From: Phascolomyces articulosus
Lineage: Eukaryota; Mucoromycota; Mucoromycetes; Mucorales; Lichtheimiaceae
Direction of reading: 5' to 3'
NCBI GenBank assembly: GCA_025677815.1
Contig: JAIXMP010000001.1
Location: forward strand, 2,170,001-2,234,000
DNA length: 64,000 bases
Each line of letters begins with the position of its first letter. The first letter of the stretch is position 1. The translations under genes and the position numbers were made by a program. Under the pieces are notes generated by a model. That model was not told the DNA's origin. It was given only the letters and a program-made list of their open reading frames with translations, and searched no databases. Positions 25,396-37,589 of the stretch are shown one piece after another.

Positions 25396-27059
25396 TTAAT
25401 GATTCAATTCAGCATGTTTCCAAAAAGTATCCAATAAAGTATTCAATTCATTCGATCTGGCTGTTGGAACATTATGTCCCGTATCATCAAATACTATAAA
25501 TTTCCAAGGTGAAAGTTTCGTAGCAAGATGTTCGCTATGACTCAAATATGCAAAATTATCCCATGAATCTGCTAACGTCAGAACAAAACCATATACAACA
25601 AAACAACAAATAACCTTTTTTTTTCACCCCCTTAATTTTTTTTTCTTTTTTCTGAAATTCCCTTTTCACTCTCCTCCTCTCCTCCCCCAACAACAACAAA
25701 TAAATGAGAGAGAAAAAAAACTTACTGCTTACAACTAAGGTAGAGATTCCACTCTTTTTAATCATTTCCAATTCTTTATCCGAAACCCAGTGGCGTAAGG
25801 AGGCAATGGCTTGGCTTATCATTGACCCGACATTTTGTGAACGATTTCTACTATTTCTTTCTTCCATTCGCTTATCATCCATCATCATGTTATGTCGTCG
25901 TCATTATTTTTTTTTTATTAGTGAGTATATCAAAATCTTTTATTTCTGAAATGAACTTTTTTTTTTATTTTTATTTATTACTTACTGCATAAAGCTTATC
26001 AAAATTGGTATCAAATGAAGAATCATTTTCATCATCTGGTTTTGCATTCAGCCAAGACTATATAAGTATTATTCCATTTTAGAGATCGCCTTAAAAAAAA
26101 GTTCTTGCATTATTATTATTATTTTACCTCGGTATAATTGGTCCGCATCAAGCGTATCATTTGTTCTTTAGGATCTTTGACAAATAAATTGGAAATAATT
26201 GTCCATGGTCCTGTGAGAGGTCTTAATCCACCTGCGGATGTGTTTAATAAACTTGCAGAAAGAAATCGATTGGGGATTTCATTTAATAAAAGTGCTTTCA
26301 TTAAAGCTTGACCCCCAGCACTATGGTTTATCAATGAAGATGATATTGGTTTTTTTTTTAAAAAAAATACATACGATAAGATATGAAATGATCATCTATA
26401 AAGATGTTCCTTCCTTCCTCTTTTATTACCTATGACCTACTGCATGAATATCTTGCGTCCAATTCAATTGGTCTAATAATTCTAAAAAGTCCAATGCCCA
26501 ATGTTCTGAATTATAAAAATCCCAACTTCCACCAGTCCAACCAACACCTCGAGCATCAAAACATAATACTGTATATTCATTCATGGCTCCAAAATGAGTT
26601 GTCTATAAAAATCATCATATATCACAAATTAGTGGGGAGGAAATTTCAAGTAAATATTCTCTTTTCCCCAAAATAGTTTTTTTTTTTGTGTTTTTCATAT
26701 GTTTATTTGAATTGTATGTTTTTTTTACATACCTGATAATCCCAAGCTTGACAAGCTGCGTTCATCCCTATAGCAACACCAAAAAAAAAAGTTCAATTCA
26801 TATGGGCCTATAGAAATCCCCCCCGAACGCCCTTTTTTTTCCCTTTCTCTCTTTTAAATAACTTACCCATGAGAAGGACGATTTTCTTTGTACCTGTCCC
26901 ATGTAGTTCATAATACATTTCAATAGGTTGAGACGATCGGGTTTTTGCTACTGGCACGAATCCTTGAATACATTCATGAGACCATGTCAATGTTGGCATG
27001 GGCTTTTTTGACGCTTGTTGTTGTTGTTGTTCAGTTTCTGTGATAACAGGTTGTTCCAT
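25396..27059 (-). CDS. Alpha/beta hydrolase-fold protein
   Basis: A soluble alpha/beta hydrolase of 328 aa, substrate unknown. Seven exons: 27059-26867, 26767-26733 (35 nt), 26602-26430, 26320-26128, 26057-25986, 25870-25726 and 25571-25396. The oxyanion strand IVLLMG is followed by AWDYQ. FDARGVGWTGG precedes the nucleophile elbow GHSAGG, which is formed across an intron. The acid loop is probably VVSTDSWDNF and the catalytic His lies in DDTGHNVP near the C-terminus. The N-terminal 25 residues include a polyQ stretch. The exon 6 acceptor just after ATGATAAG is the only one that avoids an upstream stop. Esterase/lipase, epoxide hydrolase or dehalogenase-like activity are all possible from the fold. 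Confidence 0.85.
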
Positions 27060-27718
27060 AGTTGGTGGGAAAAATAATTCAGGGAGTAAAAAAAAAAAAA
27101 GCTAAAAAAAATAAAGTTGGTATGGAAACGGTAAGGTTAGTTTCATAACAACCCATCCAAATATGATACATCGCAGCCATTGTCATCATGTGCTTCCACT
27201 ATAAACAAAAAGATGGATTTTTTATATATGAATTTCCTCCGTTTTATAGTGATCATCATTGGGGGGAAGGAGGGGGGGAAGGGAATAAATAATAAAGTAT
27301 GTAGTAGTAGTAATTGCTTATCTAGAATACTATTATGAAAGAAAAAGGCAGACAATAGAAACAAAAGTAGGATAATAGCACGTAATATAATAATAATAAT
27401 AATAATTTGTTGGTTTACAAATAGAAAATATCAAAAAAAAAAAAACGAAATCGTACTTTGGATACGCTATTGACAGAAAAATATACTTAAAAAAAACGTT
27501 GTTTGTTTGTTGTAAGAAGAATATATATATAATAATTATAATATAAAGAAGAAGAAAAGAAAAGAATCGGGGAGAGAGAGTGTGTGAGTGAGAGAAGCTT
27601 TATACGCGAGTGTGGGAGAATTTGAAAGAAGTGAAGAAGAATCAATTGGAAGAAAAGGTGTGTGTATGTGTGTGTGTGTGTGTATGTATGTAATTAGACG
27701 ATGTAACAATCGACAAGG

Positions 27719-30429
27719 TTATCGTTTCGTATCCAATATAACGACCTATATTTTTAAAACGATTGAAAAATGATTATTAATAAATTAAGGTTAGAAATAG
27801 ATAGACAGAAAATGGAATATAGAAAATTGGAGTAACCCATTTCATTTTTTACCTGTTTTTGGGAAGTACAAGCTGCTAACTTGTCACCATTTTTATTAAA
27901 GTGGACTTCGAATATGCCACCATTCGCCTTGAATGTCTCTTGTAACGTACCATCCTATATTTGTTATATGTTTAGGGGTCCAATGTCATCATGTTACACA
28001 CATATACTTATTTGCAAATCCCTCATTTTTTTTTTACCTTTGCATTCCAAACATTGAGTAATTCATCAAAACTACCCGTGGCTAATAGTCGAGCATCTGG
28101 ACTAAACGATATAGAATACACAGCTTCTGTATGATTTCGTAATACATGAAGGCATTGACCACTGAGTGCATCCCATAAACGCACTGTAGCATCAAAACTT
28201 GCTGTAGCTAATATCCGTGGGCCATTGTCTGTGGCTTTAGGGGCCCATTGCAAGGTATATATTTGTAATTGATGTCCTCGAATTTCTTGAATAGGTTGAT
28301 CGGATGAAAGAGACCAAATTTTGGTGGTCATATCATCGGAACAAGAAGCTAAATATTGTCCTGTGGGATCCCAACGAACGGCATTGACTTCATCATCATG
28401 TCCTGCCCATTTTTTCAAGGGTGTTTTAGAGCCAACGCGACATACGTAGATGGTTCGATCCGAGGAACAAGAGGCAAATGTGACATTATCCATCCAATCC
28501 ACATCCAAAATTGCCACTATATATATAAATATATTTAATATTATCTCTAATCCATCCTTTGTTGATAATAATATCCCTTCATCATCACTATCAAGTAATT
28601 TACTTACATGAATGAAGATTAAATTGTTGTTTCATTTCACCTGTTTCGGTATTCCATACACAAGTTGTATTATCTGCACTACCACTTAAAATCAAATCAC
28701 CTCCCTTATTCCATTTCAATGAAAAGATCGGTCCTCGATGTTGTGCCATAATGAATCGTAATTCACCTTTCAAGGTCCATATACGTGCTTGACCATCATA
28801 GGAACCTGTAGCCAGCAGCGTACCCAATGGCTATTCATATATATATATATAAAGAAAACCAACCCACATGAATATAAAGTACTCTATATACCTTTTCCAT
28901 CTTCACTAATACATTTTTTTTTAAAAAAAAAGGAAAGGGGACTTACATTCCAATCAAGCGTTGTTACATCCTTGTTTTCGTTTACATTTGGTAAATGACT
29001 TAATACCACAGGAGAAGGCACTGCCTCACTACCCTCTGGAATTCGCCATAACCTTGCTGTAGCATCCCCAGATCTATTATTTCTCCATTAATATATACAA
29101 TCCCTAAACCCTCATCTTTTTTTTAAAAAAAAACTCTACTTTACCCTGATGCCAACAGTAATGGTTCTACAGGATTCCATGAACATGAAAATACTTCACT
29201 TTGATGTCCTTTTAATACTAATACATCATTTGGATCCACCACCTTTTGTGCTTTTGCAGTTGCTGGTTTTGTTTCTGATTTTGAAGTTGTTTCCAATGTT
29301 GCTTCTTGCATTTCCACTATATAGATAGATATAAGTATTTGGATTAATAATCTCTACCCATTTTTTTTATGTGTGCGGGGGGGGGGACGATCAAGATTCC
29401 AAAAATAATCTTTCTGTGTCACTCTTAATTATTTTTACCATCTTCGCCTCCTTGTGCTGTTGTTGTTGCCACTGTTGTTGTCGCGGTTTCTTTGATTGAA
29501 AATCCATTGACGGGTGTTGCTCCTGAAGTAGAAGAAGCAGCGGCAGCCGCTGAAGCTGCTGCTGCTGCTACAGCAGAATCTGTTTCATTGTTGGCACCTG
29601 TTATATCGGATGTATTATTATTATTGTTATTATTATTATTATCTCGTCTTGCTCGTTTTTCTCGTTCTTTTTGTGTTCTTTCTTTTCGTTGTCGCTTTGC
29701 ACTCGGTGTAGGTGATGCCGTTTGAGATTCATTAAATGTTTTACCAGTTAAATCACAGTGATGAGGTTCTAATAATGAAAAAGGAACATTACATTCCATC
29801 AATTCACCATCCTAACATTTATTTTTTTTTTAAAAAAAATAGAGAACAGATTGCATTGGTCAATAATGGGAAATCACTTTTTTTTTTCGTCTCTTGTTTT
29901 TCCTTTTTTTTTTGAAAGAAATAATCGAATGGGGGGAGTTTTTTGAATGTTGTATCAACATGGAGTGGATTGTGTTGTTGTTGTTGTTATCATAAAATTT
30001 CTCCCCCTCCCTCATCGATGTGTTTCTTCTATTTATATACCTCGTTCATGTGAGCTTCAATGTCCATGAATTGAAGACCTTTATGGATGATGTTGATGAG
30101 TGCACCCGGTTGAATCTCGGCATCACGATAGGCTGAATTTTGTACTTGACTCTCATGTTGAAATGCAAAGGACGAATGTCGAAAACCTAATTGATTTGTT
30201 TATTATTATTGTTTACAAAAAAAATAAAATAAAAAGTAGTGGTGGGTAAGTCCTTTTTTTTTTAAACGCGCTTTTTTTTCTTTGTTTCTTTTCTTATAAA
30301 TCTATTTTTCCATTACAACTTATGGACAATCTTTAAATTAGATGTCTATTATTAAGTGTTCCATGAATTACCTGATTCTTGAAGATATCTGTAAACAATA
30401 ATGTTTACTTGTTCGCTGGTGAGCGTCAT
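27719..30429 (-). CDS. SIF2: TBL1/TBL1XR1-like LisH-WD40 corepressor subunit (Sif2 family)
   Basis: Homologues (TBL1XR1, yeast Sif2) scaffold HDAC corepressor complexes (SMRT/N-CoR, Set3C) in the nucleus. Nine exons: 30429-30372, 30186-30041, 29811-29439, 29316-29145, 29073-28947, 28830-28608, 28516-28038, 27954-27853 and 27745-27719, giving 568 aa. The N-terminal LisH is clear ([21 protein letters not shown]), followed by [22 protein letters not shown] as in TBL1. Residues 100-190 are a disordered, basic, Asn/Ala-rich linker ([18 protein letters not shown]). At least seven WD repeats follow, with [69 protein letters not shown] and [10 protein letters not shown]. The last exon is 27 nt and encodes VVILDTKR, replacing the VCVLDLRK end of the family. 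Confidence 0.93.
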
Positions 30430-31111
30430 ATAGTATAGGTATTAATCGTTAATATGTATATATAAATAATAGTAATATATTTTTTTGTCAAGTTTCGTAT
30501 TAGAGTTAGTTTAAACGGAGAGTGGGGAGAACAAAGGAAAAAGAGAAACAGCGTCACGTAGTAATATCTCTCTACTTGGTTTGAAATTTTGGTTCATATT
30601 TTTTAAGCTTTTTATTTATTTGATTACTTTATGGAATAACCTTCTTTTCACATTGTCTTTTTTTTTTTTGAACATGGAACATAATGAACGAGTGAATCGA
30701 GAGAAAAAACGTGGCTATTATTTTCTTTTATATATCTTTATCCAATAAACTAGTACGAATAAAACCAACAGGACCTTCCAATGTTTTATATTTTTTATAT
30801 AGCGTATATATATATATTAATATATAAATATACAACATGAATATATTTCATCACGCTCTATTATTATATTTCTCATTGTCCATTAATTTAAATAATTGAA
30901 ATATAATAGTACTCTAATAATCAAAGTATTTTTTTTTCAATATGTAAATAACTTGTTACTATCAAGTAAAACTGTAAAACTACATTCACCTCCGCGCACT
31001 TTTACAAAAATGGAAAGAACAAAAAAAAAAGCCGCTACCTTGCACTTTCCGACACTTTTTTTTTTTTTTTCTTGTAAACATATCTTTCAACAATACCAAC
31101 AAATAATAATA
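30430..31111. other. Divergent promoter region between SIF2-like gene and heme lyase gene
   Basis: About 680 bp between two divergent start codons. AT-rich, with (TA)n near 30790-30820 and poly-T/A tracts close to both starts. No gene or clear TATA box can be assigned. Confidence 0.5.
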
Positions 31112-32092
31112 ATGGCACCACCATCCATGACACCTCCACCAGGTTGCCCAATGCATGAACCTGAACAAAAGAAACCCGAACCTACTCCTCCACCTAGTTG
31201 TCCTATGCATCAACCTGAAAAGAAACCCGCCCCACCCCCCGGTTGTCCTATGCATGAAGGAAACAGCAGTAATGCACCTGTCACCGATAAATTAAATGAA
31301 CTCAACATGATGCCAAGTCAAATTTCTCAAGCACCTCAACATGATCAACAAGTGGATCTCCCCACCGAACGTGTGATTTCGTCGATCCCAAGAGAAGACA
31401 AGTCTTCGAAATGGGAATATCCTAGTCCACAACAATTTTATAATGCTTTAAGACGTAAAGGTTGGGAAACACCTGAAGAAGAAATTGAAACCATGGTGGA
31501 TATTCATAACTTTTTGAATGAAGAAGCTTGGTTAGAAGTATTAAAATGGGAAGAAATGCGTGGATGGTAAGTAATTGGTATTTTTGTTTTGTTTTGTTTT
31601 TTTTTTTTGGATCCATCATCGAAAAAAGATGAGAAATTAAATGTCTCTTTTGATATAATTATATAGTCCATGCAAAGAAGATCCTTATCTTGTTCGACTT
31701 CAAGGTCGGCCTAAAGAAATAAGTCCTAAAGCTTGGTGGCATTCATTATGGGGGTAAGACATTGAAATGGGATATGAAAAAAAAGTAACATGGAAGGGAG
31801 GAAGAGTAGTAGGAGTCATGGTAATGGATTACTTATTTTTGAAATATAATATAGATCACCTTTACCCTTTGATCGTCATGATTGGTATGTGGGTCGATGT
31901 GGTGAACAACGACGTTATGTGATTGATTATTATGAAGCTCCAGAAGATGTTCCCGGTGTGCCTGTTTTCTTTTTGGATGTTCGTCCTGCATTAGATGATC
32001 CAACCAGTGTCTTTTGTCGTTTGAAAGCAGCTGCTTCTGAGAAATGGCAACAATGGTTCCCCACTGAACCCTCCAAAGATTCCAGTGCATAA
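31112..32092 (+). CDS. CYC3: Holocytochrome c synthase (cytochrome c heme lyase)
   Basis: Covalently attaches heme to apocytochrome c (or c1) in the mitochondrial intermembrane space. Three exons (31112-31566, 31667-31753, 31855-32092) give 259 aa. The start at 31112 gives [16 protein letters not shown]; a longer upstream frame begins without ATG and is probably leader. Three CPMH heme-binding motifs lie at about residues 12-15, 30-33 and 45-48 in Pro-rich sequence. Family blocks follow: [32 protein letters not shown] segment, [20 protein letters not shown] with the conserved His, [41 protein letters not shown] and [12 protein letters not shown]. It could be the c- or c1-specific form; I cannot separate them here. 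Confidence 0.95.
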
Positions 32093-32473
32093 ATAACATT
32101 TAGCATCCATTCACTCATTGTATACTCTTCTTCTCACTTCATCCAACACTCATTCTTGTCATATTTTACTTATTTTACATTATTATATACACACACATCG
32201 TTTATCATGTCCTATAGAAAAAAAAATTCACAACTACAACAAAAGTCAAAGTAAATATGTATTATCTTTTTTTTTTATATATCTCAAATTGAGGAGTTAT
32301 TATATATAAATATTTTTGTTTTTCAAATGGATGAAAAAACGAAACAAATATGTACTGAAAGGGAGGGAGGGAAGCGAAAGGAATAGGTTATTTATGAGGG
32401 ATTTTTTTTAAAAAAAGAACGTACAAAAGAAGAAAAAGAGGAAGAGGAAGATGATAAATATGTATATAAATGT
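32093..32473. other. Convergent 3' flanks
   Basis: About 380 bp between the stop of the heme lyase gene and the stop of the desaturase gene. AT-rich and purine-rich stretches only; it probably holds both 3' UTRs. Confidence 0.6.
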
Positions 32474-33780
32474 TTAATTTTTTAAATCCTTGTTTTTGCG
32501 TTGTTGAATATGTTTTTCTTCCCAAATACGCATTTTGCCAAGAACGGAACGACCTTGCTTAAAATCTTCATAAGTTCGTACAAGTCGGGATTGAGGTCCT
32601 AATGTGGATTGAAAGATAAACATCCAATGCACCATGACCCATGAAGTATGATATGAAAGTTTATCATAATAATCCCGTGCTGTGGATCGAAGTTGAGGTA
32701 ATTTTGACCATGGGATCTATATAAATAGATGAATATATTTAGAAAAATATGTCAAAAATACATATGACCCATACTCTTTTTTTTTGCCCCATTCATAGTA
32801 ATAGTAATATGCTTTTTTACCTTTTGGAAATCATGATGTTCATTATGATAGCCAATATTCATAAAAGGATAATTAAGAATACCATAATAAGAATATGTTT
32901 CTTGACCATCATCGAAGGTATAATGTTCTTGAATAAAATGAGCAGCCCCAGGATGTAAAGAATAACCAAAATAAAGTGACAAGAATAAATAGAAAAGACC
33001 CTTCCAACCACATGTTTTGACAATGACGATATCCATTATTACAGAATAAGCAACATTGATTAATTCCCATTTAGAAGGCGTCAAGTTACGATCACTTTGC
33101 ATGACGGCACCACGAATCACATACATGAAAGGATAAATAAGAATCCAACACAACTTGGTGAACGCGTTGCCACGGATTAACTTCTTCTCCCATTCAAGGG
33201 GTAAATCCGGATCCAAACCTTCGACACCCTGCCAAGAATGATGTTGGATATGGTAACGACGGAACGATTGAGCGATAGGAACAGGTAAAGGTGTATTGGC
33301 CAATAATCCAATATATCGGTTCATGAGTTTGTTCTTGGTAATGAGACAATGACACGCTTCATGAATAATGACACCAATCACACCTGTCAATGTCGCACCA
33401 ATAAAATAAGCCGTGGCGATAAACACGTACCAGGGTACGGTGGTCCCTACGCGACCAAAGTAGTAAGCAAGACTACCTTGAATGACATTAATAGCAATGG
33501 CGACGTAAAGAGTACGAATATCAGTCCCGTATAATTTTTCTACTTCGGGGTGTTCTCGAAGAATAGTATGTTTTCGTTTCAGATGAGGTTCGTCCATGTC
33601 ATCGCGAGCGAAATCGTCATGCACATAAGGAATAGACCGTTTCCATCGACCCAAATAGAGAGGATAACGATAATCCGGGTGTTGTGTTTCTTCTTCTTTT
33701 TGTTGTGTTGTGGTAGTTTGTTTTTGCCTTGACACAGGCACGGCGTCTTTATCTTCTACGTTCTCGACAAAAGGTGGCAT
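32474..33780 (-). CDS. Sphingolipid delta(4)-desaturase (DES1/DEGS family)
   Basis: ER-membrane di-iron desaturase that introduces the delta-4 double bond into the ceramide long-chain base. Two exons (33780-32821, 32716-32474) give 400 aa. The three His boxes are HEACH (near residue 165), HIQHH and NEHHD, typical of DES1. The family N-terminal region is present (YRYPLYLGRWKRSIPYVHDDFARDDMDEPHLKRKHTILREHPEVEKLYG includes the lipid-desaturase N-terminal motif). Hydrophobic segments surround residues 105-160 and 230-290. GLLANTPLPVP and HPGAAHFIQEHY are also characteristic. The start at 33780 is the first ATG in frame with family sequence; further upstream codons are AT-rich leader. A bifunctional C4-hydroxylase is an alternative activity in this family. 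Confidence 0.93.
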
Positions 33781-36020
33781 CTTTTTTTCCCCTCTCCTTG
33801 CGTTTTTATATATATACAATAAAAAAAAAAAAGAAATATACAACTCTTTAAGTTCGAGGGTAAAAGAAAAGGGTGTTTTGGGGAGAAAGAGAGAAAAGAA
33901 AGAGAGAAAAAAAAAGGTACAAAAAAAAAGTCAGGCGATTGAAAAATAGACTTGTTTTGCTGCTTTTTGCTCCTGTTACGATCTTTTTCGTGTAATCTAT
34001 TACCGTGAGTACCGTGTTTTCTGTGTGTGTGTGCGGAGGAAGGGGGCTTTTTGGAACATGACTAGGAGAATAGAAAAAAAAAAAAAGACCCAAGCAAAAA
34101 AAAAAAATATGGTGTTGAAATTTCTCGACTATTCTAAATATAAAATACCATAAAAAACTGCACACTCGGTTCGTTTTTTTATTATTATCATTCTCAAAAA
34201 CGCGTTTATATAACCATTTATGTTTTTCCAGAAAATATATAACTTCTCACACACAGACTCTTTATCTGATATTCATGGCTTACTGTCGCGTATAAAACAA
34301 AGAAAAGAGTATTTATATACATATCAATATTTGAGGTGACACAATCTAACACTTTCCTGGAATTGTATTTATATAAACGGTCAGCCATATTTAGCCAATC
34401 CGAGAAGAGTTCCAGAGGTCAACGAAAAATGTCAACACCTCCTGCATTATGATGCGTGCATCTCTCTCCCAGTCATTTGATATCTTCTAAAACATTGTTA
34501 CACACAGTCTCTTTCATTACTACTACTTTATTTGCTATTTATTGATATAATAATTGACGATCTGATCTATATGTCTTTGTTAGTGGTTATCATACATTAG
34601 TAAATGTATTATATATATATCTAAACTATTATTAGATGCCAAGAAGAAAATACAAAGAGAAGAGATCAAGAGAAAAAAAGATCGACAACAAGCGAATTTT
34701 CGTAATATGCGCCAATAGCTTATTTATTTGGTATACCCATAGTTCAGGGATTGCAGGACACATATCTGATAAAGGCATATAAAAGGTTGTATAATACTTT
34801 CATTTATATGTTTCAATAAACTTAGCCCCTTCTGCTCACTATTATTTTCTATAAGGATTTGAATCCTATATAATTTATCATAATAGACGATGATATTGTA
34901 AATCGAAAAAATATTCACCAAAAAAAATACTGTAGCAGCTACTCGATCAGGAATATTCAGGAAACTTTCTTACAGTGTAGTGATTAGATGAAAACCCTAT
35001 TGTTTATATTTTAAAAGGAAGGAGTTTGGGCTGTGTAGTATTTATCAGTGGTATATACTACGGCAAAAATGAGCATTAATATTGAATGGATTTCCATGAA
35101 TCTGCATGATCACTAATGCCATGAAACTCTATGAAAAGTGTCAGTTCATGAAGATTCATAGATCTAGACAGAATCATAGATATTCAGTCTCATCGATTAC
35201 CTATTTATATGCTGATTCATGTAGGTTCATATCCGTTTTTTTTAAAAAAAATTGTATTTTGCTCTATGGATGTAGTATATAGTATATAGTATATAGGTAT
35301 AGTATATCTCTACATGATGGATGAAACCACTTTTATTCTATTATGATATGTACTTTGGATAATAAAATTTTCTTTTTGAGGGCCATTGCCTATACAAAAT
35401 AACGAGAAAAGTAGTGGGAATTCTTCATAAACCAGCATCATGGATACACAAAAAAGTATAAGTAAGGATTTTTCATGGTTAATCTGCAGTTTCATATACC
35501 TATGGATATTCATCCAGTTTCATTCGGCTTTATATACTATTCATTTTTATAATAGAGATCCATAGTAATATCTGCATGATATTGTATTACTGCACTTTTT
35601 CATAGATATCCATAGCCTTTCATAATCCACAAGTTCATAGCCATGCAGAATCAAGTAAATTCATATTTTTTTTGTCGTGGCTATACTTAATAATAGTAGA
35701 AGAAAATTACTGCTACATCAATTACACAGAAGACAAAAATGATTATTAGTAGCAATATCAACATATACTCACTAGAAAATAAATATTCCATATATAATTC
35801 TGAACTGCATGGTATAGTGGCAAAAAAAAATATAATAGCACTAAGCATTGAAGGCTGTACCAAATGTCAATAGGTTACAGCTATCATTGATTGTCACAAT
35901 AATGGTAACATTCAATGATATTGAAAGAGTAAGTAAAGTACATTTATATCATTATCATCAATAGTGGCACGGTATTATTCTTTCTTTCACGTCTTACTTC
36001 TTTCTTCTGTCAGTGTTGCA
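33781..36020. other. Intergenic region with decayed direct and inverted short motifs
   Basis: No supported gene. 35060-35680 is dense in short, imperfect copies of TTCATAG/CTATGAA and CATGAAT/ATTCATG in both orientations. A tandem AGTATAT-type repeat lies at about 35272-35307. Small frames such as 34724-34921 and 35310-35513 look like chance. Confidence 0.5.
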
Positions 36021-36045
36021 AAAAAAAAAAAAAAAAAAAAAAAAA
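36021..36045 (+). repeat. Poly(A) run of about 25 directly before a start codon
   Basis: About 25 consecutive A residues, the last being the A of the ATG at 36045. It forms the end of the 5' leader of the RRM gene or reflects a homopolymer at that spot. Confidence 0.9.
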
Positions 36046-37053
36046 TGGAACATACAAGAAAATGCTGTCAAGACGTACGATATTCTGTGGCCATCATCAA
36101 TATGGCTTACGATGAAGAACGATTTAGCACGTGGTTCCAGCAGACGTTCCGTGGTGTTGCCTTCGTGCATTTGATGAAGTTAAAGCATTCAGAGTAAGCT
36201 AAAGAAAGACAAGGGAGTGTATCTAATTATATTGTGTGTTCTGACAAAAGGTATTATACTATGTGTTTGTTATATATATAGTGTTGGCTTCGTACATTTT
36301 GAAAAGTACTCACAAGCAAAGAATTTCTATGAAGCCAACAGACATAAAACATTTGGTTCGGGAATTAGAGTACAAAGTAGCATGGACAATGGTGGTAGAT
36401 TTGCTGTGTATATTGATGATAATGCCCAACAAGGAGCAAGTATTGCATCATCATCATCATTTTCCGGCACCTCTCGTCATAGCAGTCAGAAGAGACCCCG
36501 TACCACATCCACCACTGGGGAAATCCGGCCCACTTTGGATCAGCTCGAAGTTGCAATTCGTGGTGGTGCTGCTTCCAGGTAAGCAAAAATAATACTACCT
36601 ACAGTCACATTTCCCGCGAAATGCTGTTTTCCCTTCACAATAGTTTCTCCTGGTGCTTTAAATAATAATTATATTTATTAATTGATATTTTTTTCTTTAT
36701 TGCCTATCATTATTAATAATATATATTAAATTCATAGTACAACACAAGATCCCCATCATCAACATCATCGTCCCCAACCACCACAAATCATGTACACACA
36801 GCATCCACAACAACTTCAACAACAATATCAACAACTTGAGATGCGCCACAACACATTCAAACGGTATGTTGCCGAAATCTTTAGATCTTTGAATGTGAAT
36901 GTCCCCAGTGGCCGCATCCCAGATGTCAATAACGTGGAACAGTACGTACATGAACTTTTAGCCATCCTCCGCCGCCAAGGACCAGTGGGCGAACAACAAC
37001 AAAACGCCATCAGAGATTTTGTTGAAGGATTGTTGAGAGGTGATGATAATTGA
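36045..37053 (+). CDS. Small RRM-like RNA-binding protein with Gln-rich linker
   Basis: 253 aa from three exons (36045-36193, 36282-36578, 36738-37053). Residues 12-95 look like a divergent RRM: beta-1 SVAIINMAY, helix DEERFSTWFQQTF, beta-2 VAFVHLMKLKHS, the RNP1-like DVGFVHFEKYSQ made across intron 1, helix AKNFYEANRHK, and beta-4 IRVQSS. A Ser/Thr linker (residues 110-165) and a Gln/His/Pro stretch follow. The C-terminal 75 residues are a predicted helical, non-low-complexity region (RHNTFKRYVAEIFRSLNV ... IRDFVEGLLRGDDN) that I do not recognise. Splicing is GT-AG throughout. The gene stands in an otherwise decayed region, directly after a poly(A) run; function cannot be assigned beyond likely RNA binding. 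Confidence 0.75.
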
Positions 37054-37589
37054 TAATAAAAATTGCTGTATATTTCTTTTTTTTTTTTTTACATTCCTCC
37101 CTCCCCTCATTCTCTTGCAAAAAAAAAAAAAAACACATACGTAAAAATAAACATTGTTATAAAAGGCTTTAATTTTCCATCAACTTATTACCGGTAATCA
37201 CAGTGCTTTTCCAATATTAAGCTTACCTGAAGTATATGCCCAGGCTACTTATACGTATGTGTGTATGTTTGTACGTATGTGTGTATGTATGATGTAAAGA
37301 TGACGACAGTAAATTTGGATCGAAGAATTTTTTATAACTCAATAGCCCTCTTAGTACTTTTTTCTCTTTTTTTTACACTGGATCGTTCTGGACCTTCTCA
37401 ATCACCACTCATCTACTAAATTCACTTAAGCTACTTTGTTACGTACTATCTGATATATACTATATCAGTCCTCTCTACAGATAGAATGTGACTTTATCGG
37501 TTCTTTAACAAAATTCTGCTTCTGCTGCTTGTAATACGTACAGGAGTATTTTTTAAATGGAAAGGTCAACGTTGAATATATTTTGTTAC
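37054..37589. other. Intergenic region 3' of the RRM gene
   Basis: AT-rich 3' flank with an A-run at 37121-37133 and GTATGT-type repeats at 37250-37290. No gene is seen. Confidence 0.6.

Noticed and set aside
30896..31111. Upstream N-terminal extension of the heme lyase
   Set aside because: The frame is open but AT-rich; the ATG at 31112 gives the usual N-terminus next to the first CPMH motif. An internal ATG at 31010 would add an Lys/Phe-rich stretch unlike the family.
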